Assembly (NCBI GenBank): GCA_023548195.1
Contig: JAJHZJ010000121.1
Coordinates: 6,931,528 to 6,995,527, forward strand
From: Bettongia penicillata ogilbyi
Taxonomy: Eukaryota > Chordata > Mammalia > Diprotodontia > Potoroidae
Direction of reading: 5' to 3'
DNA length: 64,000 bases
Part shown: one piece after another, positions 18,640 to 29,162 of the stretch
Layout of the letters: each line of letters opens with the position of its first letter
How positions within the stretch are numbered: the stretch's first letter is position 1
Position numbers and translations under genes: made by a program
Notes under the pieces: model-generated
Seen by the model: the letters and a program-made list of their open reading frames with translations, nothing else
Told to the model about the DNA's origin: nothing
The model's database searches: none

Positions 18640-18745
18640 TTATAAACTTCATCTAAGAGATCAAGCGATTTGTCCAGTGACACACTGGCCATATGTGAGC
18701 ATCAGGGCTTGAATCCAGATCTTCTAGATGCCATACTGCCTTTAT
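18640..18745 (-). repeat. MIR SINE relic, antisense
   Basis: It reads 'gatttgtccagtgacacact' then 'gggcttgaatccagatcttc', the reverse complement of the MIR core. Confidence 0.6.
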
Positions 18746-19159
18746 CTTATGTTTAAGGACTTGAAAAACATTTCCTGAGTTGAACAGAATTATTTGAAAT
18801 TATAGTTATACAAAGCTACTACAATCACTAACCAGAGGATAGTTTCTACGTATGTGTTTTCATTTTGACAAATACAAATAGTTCATGGGGTCTTTCAGGT
18901 GCAGACCAGAAGCGCATCTTCATATATAAAAGTGAGCAATATATTCATAAGCACCCAGGATCATTCAGTTGTTTAAGTCAGAATGAGGTTAGCCTGACTT
19001 ATGGATCCATGGTTAGCCTATTGTGAACCTGTACGGATAGTTCTTCATTCAGTTTACATAGGAGTGGAAGAGTCCATCTTTCCCTGTTAGAGAATACCCT
19101 GTCAAGGACATAGGTTGGTACTGTCTACCAGGTGTACCAATGTACATGTACTGTAACAG

Positions 19160-19800
19160 AGACAGCTAGGCGGTACAGTGACTAGGACACTACACCTGGA
19201 ATTGGGAGGATTCGAATTAAAAAACTGAACTTAAATTCAAATCCAGACTTAGACACTTACTAGCTGTGTGACTCTGGGCAAGTCACTTAATCCTTCCGAT
19301 CTTGAGTTTGTTTAAGTGTAAAATGGGAATTCTAACAGCACCTACTTCCCAGATTTTGTGGTTAGAATCAAATGAGACAATATTTCTAAAGTGTTTAGCA
19401 CAGTGCTTGGCATATATCTAGGAGGCACTATATAAATGTTATATAGAAATAGTAATAGCAGTAGTAGTAGTAGTGGTGGTAGTAGGAGTAGTAACAGTAG
19501 GAATAGTAGTAGTAGTAGTAGTGGTGGTGGTGGTGGGTAGTAGTATTAGTGGTAGTAGTATTAGCAGTAGTAGTAGTAGTAGTAATAGCACCTATCTGCC
19601 AAGGTTGTCATGAGGATTAATTGAGATAATAGTTGTAAAGAATCGTACAGCACTTAGCACAATGCCTGGCACATAGTCAGTGCTCTGTAAATGCTTTTTC
19701 TCTTCCTTCCCCTCACCTAGACCTCAGTTTCCTTATCTGTAAAATGAGTGTTGGACAAGATGGTTACTGAAGTCCCTTCTACCATGAAGCTTTTCATCTG
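19160..19800 (+). repeat. MIR/SINE cluster around a triplet array
   Basis: A SINE with 'tgtgactctgggcaagtcac' and 'cagtgcttggcatatatct' runs to about 19443. A (TAG/TGG)n array follows. A second SINE 3' part, with 'agcacaatgcctggcacat', runs to about 19690. A third MIR piece with 'tccttatctgtaaaatgag' ends near 19800. Confidence 0.6.
19444..19586. repeat. (TAG)n/(TGG)n trinucleotide array
   Basis: About 140 nt of AGT/GGT triplets with interruptions, sitting between two SINE 3' ends. It probably grew from a SINE tail. Confidence 0.85.
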
Positions 19801-19884
19801 TGATATGCTCCAATCAAGGATAACTAATACAAATTTTCAGTGATGTGACTGAAGTGATATGACTGATCCTGACCAAGAATACTA

Positions 19885-20345
19885 TATTAAGAATCAGAGG
19901 ACCTAAAGTTCAAATACCCTCTCTGTTACTTATTATCTTCATCATAGGGGTTTCACTCTTCATCCATAATATGAAGTTGGAAGAAAGTAAAGAAGCAAGC
20001 ATTTATTAAACTCCTATTGCGTACCAGTCACTGTGCTAAGAGATTTACAAATATCTCTCAATCTTCATAGCAGCTTGCCCAAGGTCAAAGAGGCAAGATT
20101 TGAACTCAGGTCTTCCTGACTCCAGGTCCAGTTTGCTACCCAATGCACCACTTAGATAGGTCTAGGTTAGAAAAGATGATCTCTCAGTGGCTAAATTTGG
20201 AGTAAAAAGACCTATATTCTACTGTGTATTAACTATATGACAATGGGCAAGTCACTTAACTTCTCTGGCTTAATTTCATTTTTCTCATCTGTAAAATGAA
20301 GGCATCAATCCAGATGAACTCTGATAGTTCTTCCTCATGTTAAAT
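19885..20345. repeat. MIR and L2-like fragments
   Basis: 19885-19985 and 20165-20345 are sense MIR pieces ('gggcaagtcacttaacttc', 'ttctcatctgtaaaatga'). 19993-20150 begins with the 'agcatttattaaactcc' opening and ends in an antisense SINE end ('ggtcttcctgactccagg'). Confidence 0.55.
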
Positions 20346-20669
20346 CTATGATTTTTATCATTTAATAAAATTGTTAAGGCTCTACTTAATATATGCCAAG
20401 ATATATATATAGATATCTACATAACTAAATCTGGAGATATGAATATAAAAATGAAACAATCTCTGCCTTTAAGGAATTTACAGCCTATGATCTCAGTTAG
20501 CTTCAATCCAATTAAACTATTTTTATTTAAGCCTTTTTTTATTAAGCTCTTATGTGCAAGGCACTGGACTTCCAGCTTTAAATCCATAACCCTTTGGAAG
20601 AAAAAGTGATGATTCCTAGGTCACATGTGTAATAACAGTTTGGACAGAGTCTTAAGATAAACTAGCAAT

Positions 20670-20780
20670 ATATATATATATATATGCATATATATATATA
20701 TATATCCATACACATGCATACATACACATATGTGTGTATACACATATATGTATGTATATATATAAATATATAATCATTGA
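20670..20780. repeat. (TA)n/(CATA)n microsatellite
   Basis: Two pure TA runs are separated by GCA, then CATA and TGTGTA steps. AT-rich simple sequence, not coding. Confidence 0.85.
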
Positions 20781-21339
20781 TAGCATCTTTGATAAATCAT
20801 CTGTGAAAAAAACCTCTCAGATCATACTGGTAAAAATAGTCATCCAGCTATGGACCCTCATTACTACAGAGTACAAATGTAGGCTTACTGCCAAAGGGAA
20901 GCTTGCTGAGTCTATCACTGGCATATTTACTCTTACTGCACAGCTTCTGAATAATATTTGCCTTTGGTATAGCCTCTTGTGATTTCTTTGTGAGTAAGAA
21001 GAAGAAATGGATGATAACTTCAAATTGATTTCTGACAGCTTTCAAAGTGTTCGCAAAAATCAACTAATTTTGGAAGCATCTACAATGCTTTACTCCTCCT
21101 TGAACACTGGTGAGCAACACCAGCTGTTTTGTACAGTTAGTAAGGGAAAAGAGACTGATATCATTCACCCACCCTAGTATGGGTCATCTTTTGCCTTACT
21201 TTTACTTCCTGTTTTTCGCTGGAATTGGCAGATTGAGAGAGTGAAATATCTAGATGTTTTACATAAAATTAATTTTTACCTTATCTGTTTAACACCATAG
21301 GTGCACTCTTGATGATGATAATGCTATATACTGTTTTTG

Positions 21340-21960
21340 CTTTCCCTAGGTCGTTAAGCAGATGCCAGTGTTAGACTTATTGTGATTGCAATGACCTCCT
21401 AGCTGTTCTTCCTGCTTCTGGTCTTTCCCCTTTAAAATCCACCCTTCACATAAATACCAAAATAAACTTCCTAAAGCATTGGTCTGACCAACTCACTCAA
21501 CTGCTCAATAAAATCCAATGACTGTTATCTCTAAGATTAAAAACAAACTCCTATATTGGACATTTAAAGACTTTCACAATTTGATTCCAGCCTTATATTA
21601 TTCTCCTTCCTGCACCCTCTTGTCAAGTCAAAGTGACCTCTCCTTTCCTTATCCACTACACTCCATCTCCCATTTTTATGTTATTGTCCTTCCTTCATTA
21701 GAATGCATTCCCTCCTCATCTCTTTCTTTCAGCTCTACTTTTCTTTTCAAACTCAGCTCAAATCTTCTACATAAAACTTTTCTTGACTGCTACCAGCAAC
21801 TAGTGCCCACTTAAATCTTGTATACATGTGAATATTTTCCCCCCAATATGATGTTAAGCTCCTTGAAGACAGAAACTTTTACATATTTATCTGTGTCTCC
21901 CCAGCCTGCAGATAGTAGATGCTATGCAAGCAAATGCTTGCTAACTGATAACTGCCAAAT
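21340..21960 (+). repeat. L2 LINE 3' region
   Basis: It follows the L2 3' end: 'cttcctgcttctggtctttc', a middle with 'aaactcagctcaaatctt', then 'ttaagctccttgaagacag' and a terminal 'agcaaatgcttgctaactg'. About 620 nt, with no intact frame. Confidence 0.7.
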
Positions 21961-22221
21961 CTGATACAAGATACAACACAGAACATAGAGAAGCACATTA
22001 TCTCAGAGTTGGAAGAGACCTCAGAAGTCTTCTAATCCAATTTATGCCTAAGCAACAATTACTTCTAAACATCTCTTACTGAAAAGACCTCTACTTCTGA
22101 GGCACTAATTACCTGTTAAGGCAGACCATTTCACTTTTGGACACCTCTAAATGTTAGGAAGTTGCTCTTTTTATCGTCACCGTCTCATTCTTTGCCGTAT
22201 TCTTTCCAACCATAGCTGCTC

Positions 22222-22358
22222 CAGAGGTGGGGACCTGCAACCTTGAGGCCACATGTGGCCTTCTAAGTCCTCAAGTGTGGCCCTTTGACTGAATCCCAAC
22301 TTCATAGAGGATCTAGAGGGCCACATATGGCCTCAAGGCTGCAGGTTCTCCACCCCTA
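22222..22358. mobile_element. Palindromic MITE, probably hAT-derived
   Basis: The left end (AGGTGGGGACCTGCA, then GAGGCCACATGTGGCC) is matched in reverse complement by the right end (GGCCACATATGGCCTC, then TGCAGGTTCTCCACCCC). The inverted arms are about 38 bp, and the element is about 135 bp with no coding capacity. This fits a non-autonomous DNA transposon. I could not make out a clear 8-bp target duplication, so the superfamily is an inference. Confidence 0.65.
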
Positions 22359-22399
22359 TACCTAGACCATGCCTCTGGGACCATATAAAAGAAATATAA

Positions 22400-22960
22400 T
22401 TTCTCTATCAATTGACAGTCCTTCACAAGTTTAGGTACCTAGGATTTTGAGTGGGAAGTATTTTTTTTTAATTTAAGAAGCAGATTTTTTTTTAACTCAA
22501 ATGACTTTGTATTTATCTCCATAAAATTTCATCTTTTTTTATATTCAGTTAATCACTTTTGCCTGTCAAAATCTTTTCTGGATACTATTTGTATTATCTG
22601 CAAATCTGATGTGTATGCAGTCTATGTCTTCATCCAATTCATCCTATTATTGATAAAAAAAAATTCTTGAATAGACTTAAGTCAAAACCTGCACCACTGT
22701 GGAGAATAAGGAGAGGTCTCTCTTTATGTTGATAATTTTAATAATCACTTTCTGGATGAGCCATTCAACCATTTCCAAATCTACGTAGGGACATTGGATA
22801 TATGTAAAACACTTGGATCACCTACAAAGGAGAGTAGCCTGTCTGGGAGTCCAAATATTTAGAAATCAATTTATGCCATCCAAGTGAAAAAGGTGATTGC
22901 TATCTGAACCCTGTAGTTTTCAAAGTAAAAGCTAGAATTTTTTTTTAAAGAATGCTGCCC
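22400..22960 (+). repeat. CR1/L3 LINE relic
   Basis: It holds 'ttatctgcaaatctgatg' and 'cttcatccaattcatcc', as in the CR1/L3 consensus where a 'dying' LINE describes the same words. The second copy is at 28490-28960 with clearer matches. Confidence 0.5.
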
Positions 22961-24225
22961 CATTTTTACTCTTATCTGGCATGAAAATGACTGTAGTTAA
23001 GACAGACCATGAAGGACAGTCAAAGAACTGCTAGAATTAATGGAAAATTATCACCTAGCCTTCATTTCTCAATTTTGCCCATAAGAATATCATGAGAGGC
23101 TCTGTCAATTCAGAAGCTGAATAACTCAATCAGGAAGAAAATGTTCCAGACCTAGACAGACTGAGCAACCTTTGCTTTAGCAGTAAATTTTTTTGTACTA
23201 TTTAGCAAAGGTGGTCCATGCTTGTACAATTTATGTAGAAATAATATATCACATAAGATGTAAACCAACACTAACTTCACACTACTTAAAAAAATAGATT
23301 GCTTGAAAAAGGCTTTAACATTGTCAGACATTGAATTGATTGCCCTGCCCATTTCTCTTACTAATCTGAGCATCTTTAACGCTAGTGAGGGAAAGCCCTC
23401 CAAGCAGATTTTCTTTTCTTCCCTGGTCTTTCATTCCCTCTTCCCTAACCATACCACTTTCCCATCATCCAGTTTACTTCTTAGCAAGAGAATATCCTTC
23501 CCTCTATAGTTTTAAAGGACAAAGTATTGAACCCTGCTCCAGGAAGGGTTAATCAAGTAGATTGATAATTTATTTAAATTTATAAAATATCATCAAATCC
23601 AAGTCTTTTGAGTTAATTTAGCTTTTAACATGTATAAAATCCTACACCTTCTTTTCTTGGCCTCCTTTCCCTGCATCCCTTCTTTTGTGTCGTCTTTTCT
23701 TAGATTGTAGGAGGCATACATAGAGTAAAATGTACCTCTCTATGATATATGTTCTGAAACTTAGAAATTTAGCAGTGTTAATATTAAATAACTACAAATT
23801 CTGTTTTTTTAACAATGCTAAAACTCTAGAAAAGATAGATTCCAAGATTAGAATCAAGCATAAAAATCCCATCCATCACAATGGGATTCTATCCATAAAA
23901 TACATACAAATTCTTCCATTGTAATTCAATGAAGAGCACGCCATTTAAGAGATTAATGTTGGAGTAGAATGAAAGAAAATTCCCTCCCTCATCATACTCA
24001 ATAATATGTGAAATTTATTTTCCATTTCCAAAGCCAGGTGTACATTGATAAGCAGCTCAAAAGCACCCGAAAAAATTACTGACTCTCTTGCTAAGTATTC
24101 GTCTCATATTATCAGTTTACAAGGAGCGTTTAAAAGACAGCTACGCGATCTGAAAGGTTTTCCAAAATGATTTCGTTAGTGCTTAAAACAGTCATGCCAA
24201 GTTAGTTTAAGGGAGTTGTCATTAC

Positions 24226-24290
24226 CTTCTGCACCACAGCAGGTTTGAAGTTGCCTGTGCATCCTCCAGTCCGTCTGGGTTTTATATAGA
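24226..24290 (-). promoter_or_regulatory. Candidate METTL21C TATA promoter and 5' noncoding exon
   Basis: On the minus strand a TATATAAA box occupies 24288-24281. About 30 nt below it a start site near 24258 would begin a short exon that ends with a good donor, CAGAAG|GTAATG, at 24226. The METTL21C coding exon has acceptors just above its ATG (near 17312 or 17284) and no donor-capable leader nearer, so this exon is a natural partner. A CArG-like box, CCTAAAATAG on the minus strand (24354-24345), lies about 57 nt above the TATA, which suits a muscle gene. The pairing with METTL21C is inference from order, strand and splice sites. Confidence 0.5.
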
Positions 24291-25619
24291 TCTGCACCTG
24301 AAAGAATGAGTTACTGCACGGAAGCCAGCCAGTGCGAGTTTGTTCTATTTTAGGGTAGTATTACCCACCAGCTCTTACAGGGAAGTTACTATGTTACACT
24401 TCTTAATGTAGTCTATGCAACGCAAATGACAATCTCTCTGCAAAGGTCCGGAGAGGGAGCTGTTCTCTCAGTTACCTAGTGGCTGAGATGTGGTTTGAAA
24501 ATCGTTAACTTCTTACTGTTTCCCTTGGGATGGGGGTGGGAAAGGAGGAGGACAGTAGGGTAGACTTGCCGGCTCTCAAAATACCCTGCAAATGTCTTAT
24601 GGCTAAAAGAGTGCAGTAAATTCAAGGCTCTGGCAAACAGACACTGGTTGAGGAAACCAGAAATAAGCCGTGTCTTATGGTCAGGAACTCCCAAGATTAA
24701 AGTAGAATGCCCAGGTGATGGGATACAAGAGAGATCTGGGCTTGAATTTTAAAATGTGATGCTTGGGAGAGACAGCAGGGAGCAGGAAATCGGGGAGACT
24801 CGTCCTGAAATAATTAGTTGAAGCCACTGGAGTTGTTTTGTGGCAAACGAAAGTCAGTCTTATGGGGGAAGTGTCTTCATTCAGGAAGAGAAGAGCCTTC
24901 GGATGAAAGTCTAGTAAACATAAAAATTTAAATAAAAAAAAATCATTTATACATAATGAGAAGCATATTTACTGAATATTTCTAGTTTTGGAATTAAATT
25001 ATCTTGGAGTTAATTTAACTGTAACAAATATAAAATCCTATACCTTCTTTCCATGACCCCTCTCCTCATTTCCCCTCTTTCGTATCGTTTTCCCTCAGAT
25101 GCTATGATTTTTACATAGAGAGTCAGATATGTTTCTCTATGTTATATATTCGAAAACTGGGCACTATATCAGCATTTAATAAATATCAAATAAATGCCCA
25201 TTCTGTTTTTTTGTTTTGTTTTTGCTTTTTACCCCCAGTGCTAAAAACTTTATATTCTACTATTAGTGCCTGCAGTTCTGCTATGTATCCACTAGGTGCC
25301 GGCTATACTTGTCAGTAATATGGAAAGGGCATCTTATCCTGGGCTTACTTTTTTAAAATAGAGAAGAAAAAAGGCAATTGGGGAAATAGGACACATACAT
25401 ATGTATACTTAAATAATTTCATCGGCATGCACTTTCTCTCCCATCAGTGCAAATAGAAGTGCCTCCTTCATTTTTATTCATGTTCTTTAATGGATCTTCC
25501 ATTTGAGAACTACCCAGCATGCCAAAGGCCTGCTTGTGGGACTTTTTTATTTCACTGGTACAAGCTGAGCACTCTTGCTACCCATAAGATTTCCTTTTGC
25601 TTTTTGTGAGCTCCTACTC

Positions 25620-26360
25620 ATGGCACTAACGAGGGAGATGTATCTTTTAAAAAAAAATTATTGATATGTTTTGTTTTTACATCACAAACATTTATAGACT
25701 ACTATTTAATGACAAAGTGAAGCAGTTAAGTAAAACTAGACCACAATGATCTCACCTGAATGTGGTTACAATTTTGCACATCGGTAGTGCTCCCAACCTA
25801 TTTTTCAAATTAACATAAATCTACTGTCTCTTCCATCCACTGTCCTATTAAAAAAAAAAAGAAATTTCTCGTACCAAATATGCAAGTCAAGACAAATCCC
25901 TCAGTGGTTGCAAACAATATATAGATATACATATAATATATTATATGTATATATATATATATATACATATTTATGTCCCATTCTACACCCTAAGTCTATC
26001 ACCTCTATACAGGATTCCGTGTTTCATCATCAGACCTCTGGAATCATGAACGATCATTGTATTGATCATCGTTTTTACAGCTTTCAAAGAAGATTTGTTT
26101 TTTACGTGTTATTATTATATAAATTGTTCTCCTGGTTCTACTTATTTCATTCTTCATCAGTTTATAAAAGTTCTCAAAACTGATCATTTTTGTAACACTG
26201 ATGTTATAGCATAAATTATTCTTCTGGTTCTACTTATTTCATTCTTTGTCAGTTCCTAGAAATCTTTCTTCTCTTTTTTGAAATCATTTATCTCCTAATT
26301 TCTAACAGCACAATAGTACTCCTTTGCCTTCCTGTTTCACAACTTATTCAGTCATTTCAC
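25620..26360 (+). repeat. L1-like LINE relic
   Basis: It has 'ttctggttctacttatttca' twice (near 26130 and 26225, a local duplication) and 'cacaatagtactccttt'. These are typical of marsupial L1-like 3' regions. A TA microsatellite sits inside at 25913-25970. Confidence 0.45.
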
Positions 26361-26617
26361 AACTAGTTACCATCAAAGTCAGAATTCAAACCTAATTGTC
26401 TCTTTGACAGACAAACACGCTTCCATTGCCTCTTGAAGAAAGCAAAAAGTTTAAAAAAAATTAAGGTGAGATGAATGCATGCTAGGCGCTGATGGTCTGT
26501 GCAAACATAAGGAGTTGGGAGAAGTCAAGACTGTAAGAAGTTTAAGTGGCATGTTAATTCCTTGAGGTCAGGGAATGTTTTCACTTTTATCTCTGTTATC
26601 CTCATGCCTAGCCAGTT

Positions 26618-26880
26618 TTGTTGTTGTTGTGGTTTAATTGTTTCAGTTGTGCCCAATTCCTCATGACCCAGTTTGACTTTGAGGGTTTTTTTGGGCAAAG
26701 ATACTGGAATGATTTGCCATTTCCATTTCTTTCTCCAGCTCATTTTTACAGATGAGGAATTGAGACAAACCAGGTTAGGTAACTTGCCCATGGTCCCAGA
26801 GGTCATATTTGAATTCAGGAAGATGAGTCTTCCCAACCCCAGGTCTGGCACTCTATCCACTGTGCCACCTACTTGTTCCA
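26618..26880 (-). mobile_element. Marsupial CORE-SINE, antisense
   Basis: In this orientation it runs from a (TTG)n tail through 'gcaaagatactggaatg', 'ttttacagatgaggaattg' and 'gaattcaggaagatgagtc' to 'ctgtgccacctacttg'. It is the same type as the element at 14565-14809, reversed. Confidence 0.75.
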
Positions 26881-27044
26881 AGTGGAGTTATGAGTTCAAA
26901 GACCTTTAGAAAAGTCATTAAAGGTTTAGTTTGGTTTTGTGTCTACTAGACCTATGATTTCATCAGTCTGTGGAGATGTTTTCGAAGAAAGTTTCATCAT
27001 TCCATGTAAATCAGCAACTGCTCTGCAACATATAGCCTTAAAGA

Positions 27045-27180
27045 GTTGTCTGGGATCCGGAAAGGTTGAGCCACTTGCCAACATTGAGCCAACATTGCCA
27101 GGATGCATCAGCAGTAAGATTTGAACTTAGATCTTCCTGACTCTGAAATTGGCTCTCTCTCAACTATATCATGTTGCTTC
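27045..27180 (-). repeat. Antisense SINE end
   Basis: It ends 'gatttgaacttagatcttc', 'ctgactctgaaattggctc', then 'atatcatgttgctt', the reverse of a tRNA-derived SINE head. Confidence 0.5.
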
Positions 27181-27744
27181 TTAATGAATATCATCAGTGT
27201 TAAATGTGATTGGCATTGTGCAAGGACCCTAGTCATGATGAGGAAGGAACTCTTTGTACTATAGACAAAGAGACATAATTGCACCTTTTGAGCAGAGGAG
27301 TAAAAGGGTCAAACCAGTACATTGGGGAAGATATTCTGCTGCTATGTAAATGGAGAATTATGCAGATCAGTTATTTTAGTTCAAGTGGGAGGCAATAGGG
27401 TTAGGGTGTTGTATGGTAGTAGAATGAGTAGAATGAAAGAGACAAAAGGAAACTGTACTGTAGAGGTAGAATTAACAGGCTTTCACAGTTGCTTAGATGT
27501 GAAGGGTGAGAGAGAAGAAAGACTAGAAAATTACTCTGAGATTTTAAAATGACCATTTAGTGCTGATATTAATACTTATATAGAGTGCTAAGGTTTGTAA
27601 AGAGAATACCATTTAGAACAGTTTATGAACTGATTATATGTTATGTGAGGTTCATGTCATTAGTACCAGTATCCCCAGTGGATACTTTCCTGAGAAATTC
27701 CCTAGGGGGAAGAGTAAAAAACTTAGAAGTCAAAGCATCTGGGG

Positions 27745-27925
27745 TACTATGGGAAGTCTAGTGGCCCTGAAGTCATAGGACCTGAATTCAAATTCCACTT
27801 CTACTGCCTGCAGTAACTCAGGTGAATCACTTAACCTCCATGGGCCTGAATTTCCTTATCTATAAAATGAAGGAAGTTGGATGGGATGAATTTTGCTTCA
27901 CTTTAAAATCTAGATATATATTGTA
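27745..27925 (+). repeat. MIR/SINE relic
   Basis: It contains 'aggacctgaattcaaattcc', 'tgaatcacttaacctcc' and 'ccttatctataaaatgaagg' in order. Confidence 0.65.
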
Positions 27926-28489
27926 ATAAGCCTATGATAATCTATATGATGTAACAAGAATTGTCTGTCTTCAATTCCATCCAACTAAATGAGCATTTAT
28001 TGAGCACCTCCTATGTGCAAAGTCATCTGCTAGGGTCTAGGGATTCATAGTCAATAATGAAAAAGTCCCTGACTTTAAGGAGGTTACATTCTATTAGGAA
28101 ATATAACAGGTATATATGCAAGTAAGGGAAAGGGAACATTAAGCAATAGGGAAGATCAGAAAAGGTCTTATATAGGAGGGGGCACTTTAACTGAACTTTT
28201 AAGAAAGCTAGAAATTCTAAGAAGAGATGAAGGAGAGTATCAATCTGTAACATTCCTGATAAGGAATCAAAAACTTATAATGATAGGAACAATGATAAGA
28301 ACACCATTGCTGACCACAGAAGTATATATGTTATATGATCAGAAAAGAGTGCAGCTAGATTATCACCTCCCTGATTCTGGATACTGTGTACCTTTTAATG
28401 CTATCCTAGACTAAATCCACTTTTTTGTCTACCATGCTACTCACTGTCTACTTACACTTGGGTTATAGTCCACTAAACTACCCCCCACC

Positions 28490-28960
28490 CAGATCTTTCT
28501 CTCATAAACTGTTATACGTCTGTAATTCTCCTGTCCTGTACTTGTTAAATTGATTTTTTCATACTAAGTATAGGATTTTATATTTGTCCTTAATTAAATT
28601 TTAACTTATTAAATCTAGCTCATCATTTGAGCCTATAAAAATCTTTTTAAAGACACAAACTGTCATCCATTATATCATTGTCTCTCAGATTCAAGTCATC
28701 TGTAAATCTGACAAGCATGCACTACATGCTTTGATTCAAGTAACTGATACAGATTTTGAACAGGACAGGACCAAGGACAGTTCTCTCAAGGCCATCCTCG
28801 GGGGCTGAAATCAAATCATTAAGTGATTGCCTTTTATCTCCAATCATTTTAGAAATTTTGAAGCCATCTAATTTTACACTAATTGATCCTAAATCTCTCC
28901 ATGGTATTTATAAAGATTACATGAGACTCTTTGTCAAAGTGGTGAAGTGGAAATAATGGT
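28490..28960 (+). repeat. CR1/L3 LINE relic
   Basis: Motifs 'catctgtaaatctgacaagc', 'tttgattcaagtaactgat' and 'ttgaacaggacaggaccaag' match the 3' part of the mammalian CR1/L3 LINE. A short open frame here is not a gene. Confidence 0.65.
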
Positions 28961-29067
28961 GGACTTTAGAAGAAAAATCCTTGACAGGCACATCAAGGAT
29001 TCTTTGTTCATATGATCTGATGAGACCTTCCTAACAAAAGTACAGAAAGTGTGTTCATAAGCCCCTA

Positions 29068-29162
29068 AACCGAGAGAGAGAGAGAAAAAGCAAAAGACAC
29101 ACAGAGAGAAAAAGCAAAACAGGCAGAAAGAGACAGAGATACAGAGAAAAACTGAGACAGAA
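29068..29162. repeat. Purine (GA)-rich simple sequence
   Basis: GAGA and AGACAC steps for about 95 nt; low-complexity DNA. Confidence 0.75.

Larger units (their letters stand above)
17313..24225. other. METTL21C 5' intron, repeat-filled
   Basis: If the promoter at 24.2 kb belongs to METTL21C, this is its first intron. I see no other gene. It holds L2, MIR, SINE, CR1/L3 and MITE relics and several microsatellites, listed separately. Simple repeats are at 19444-19586 and 20670-20780. Confidence 0.5.
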
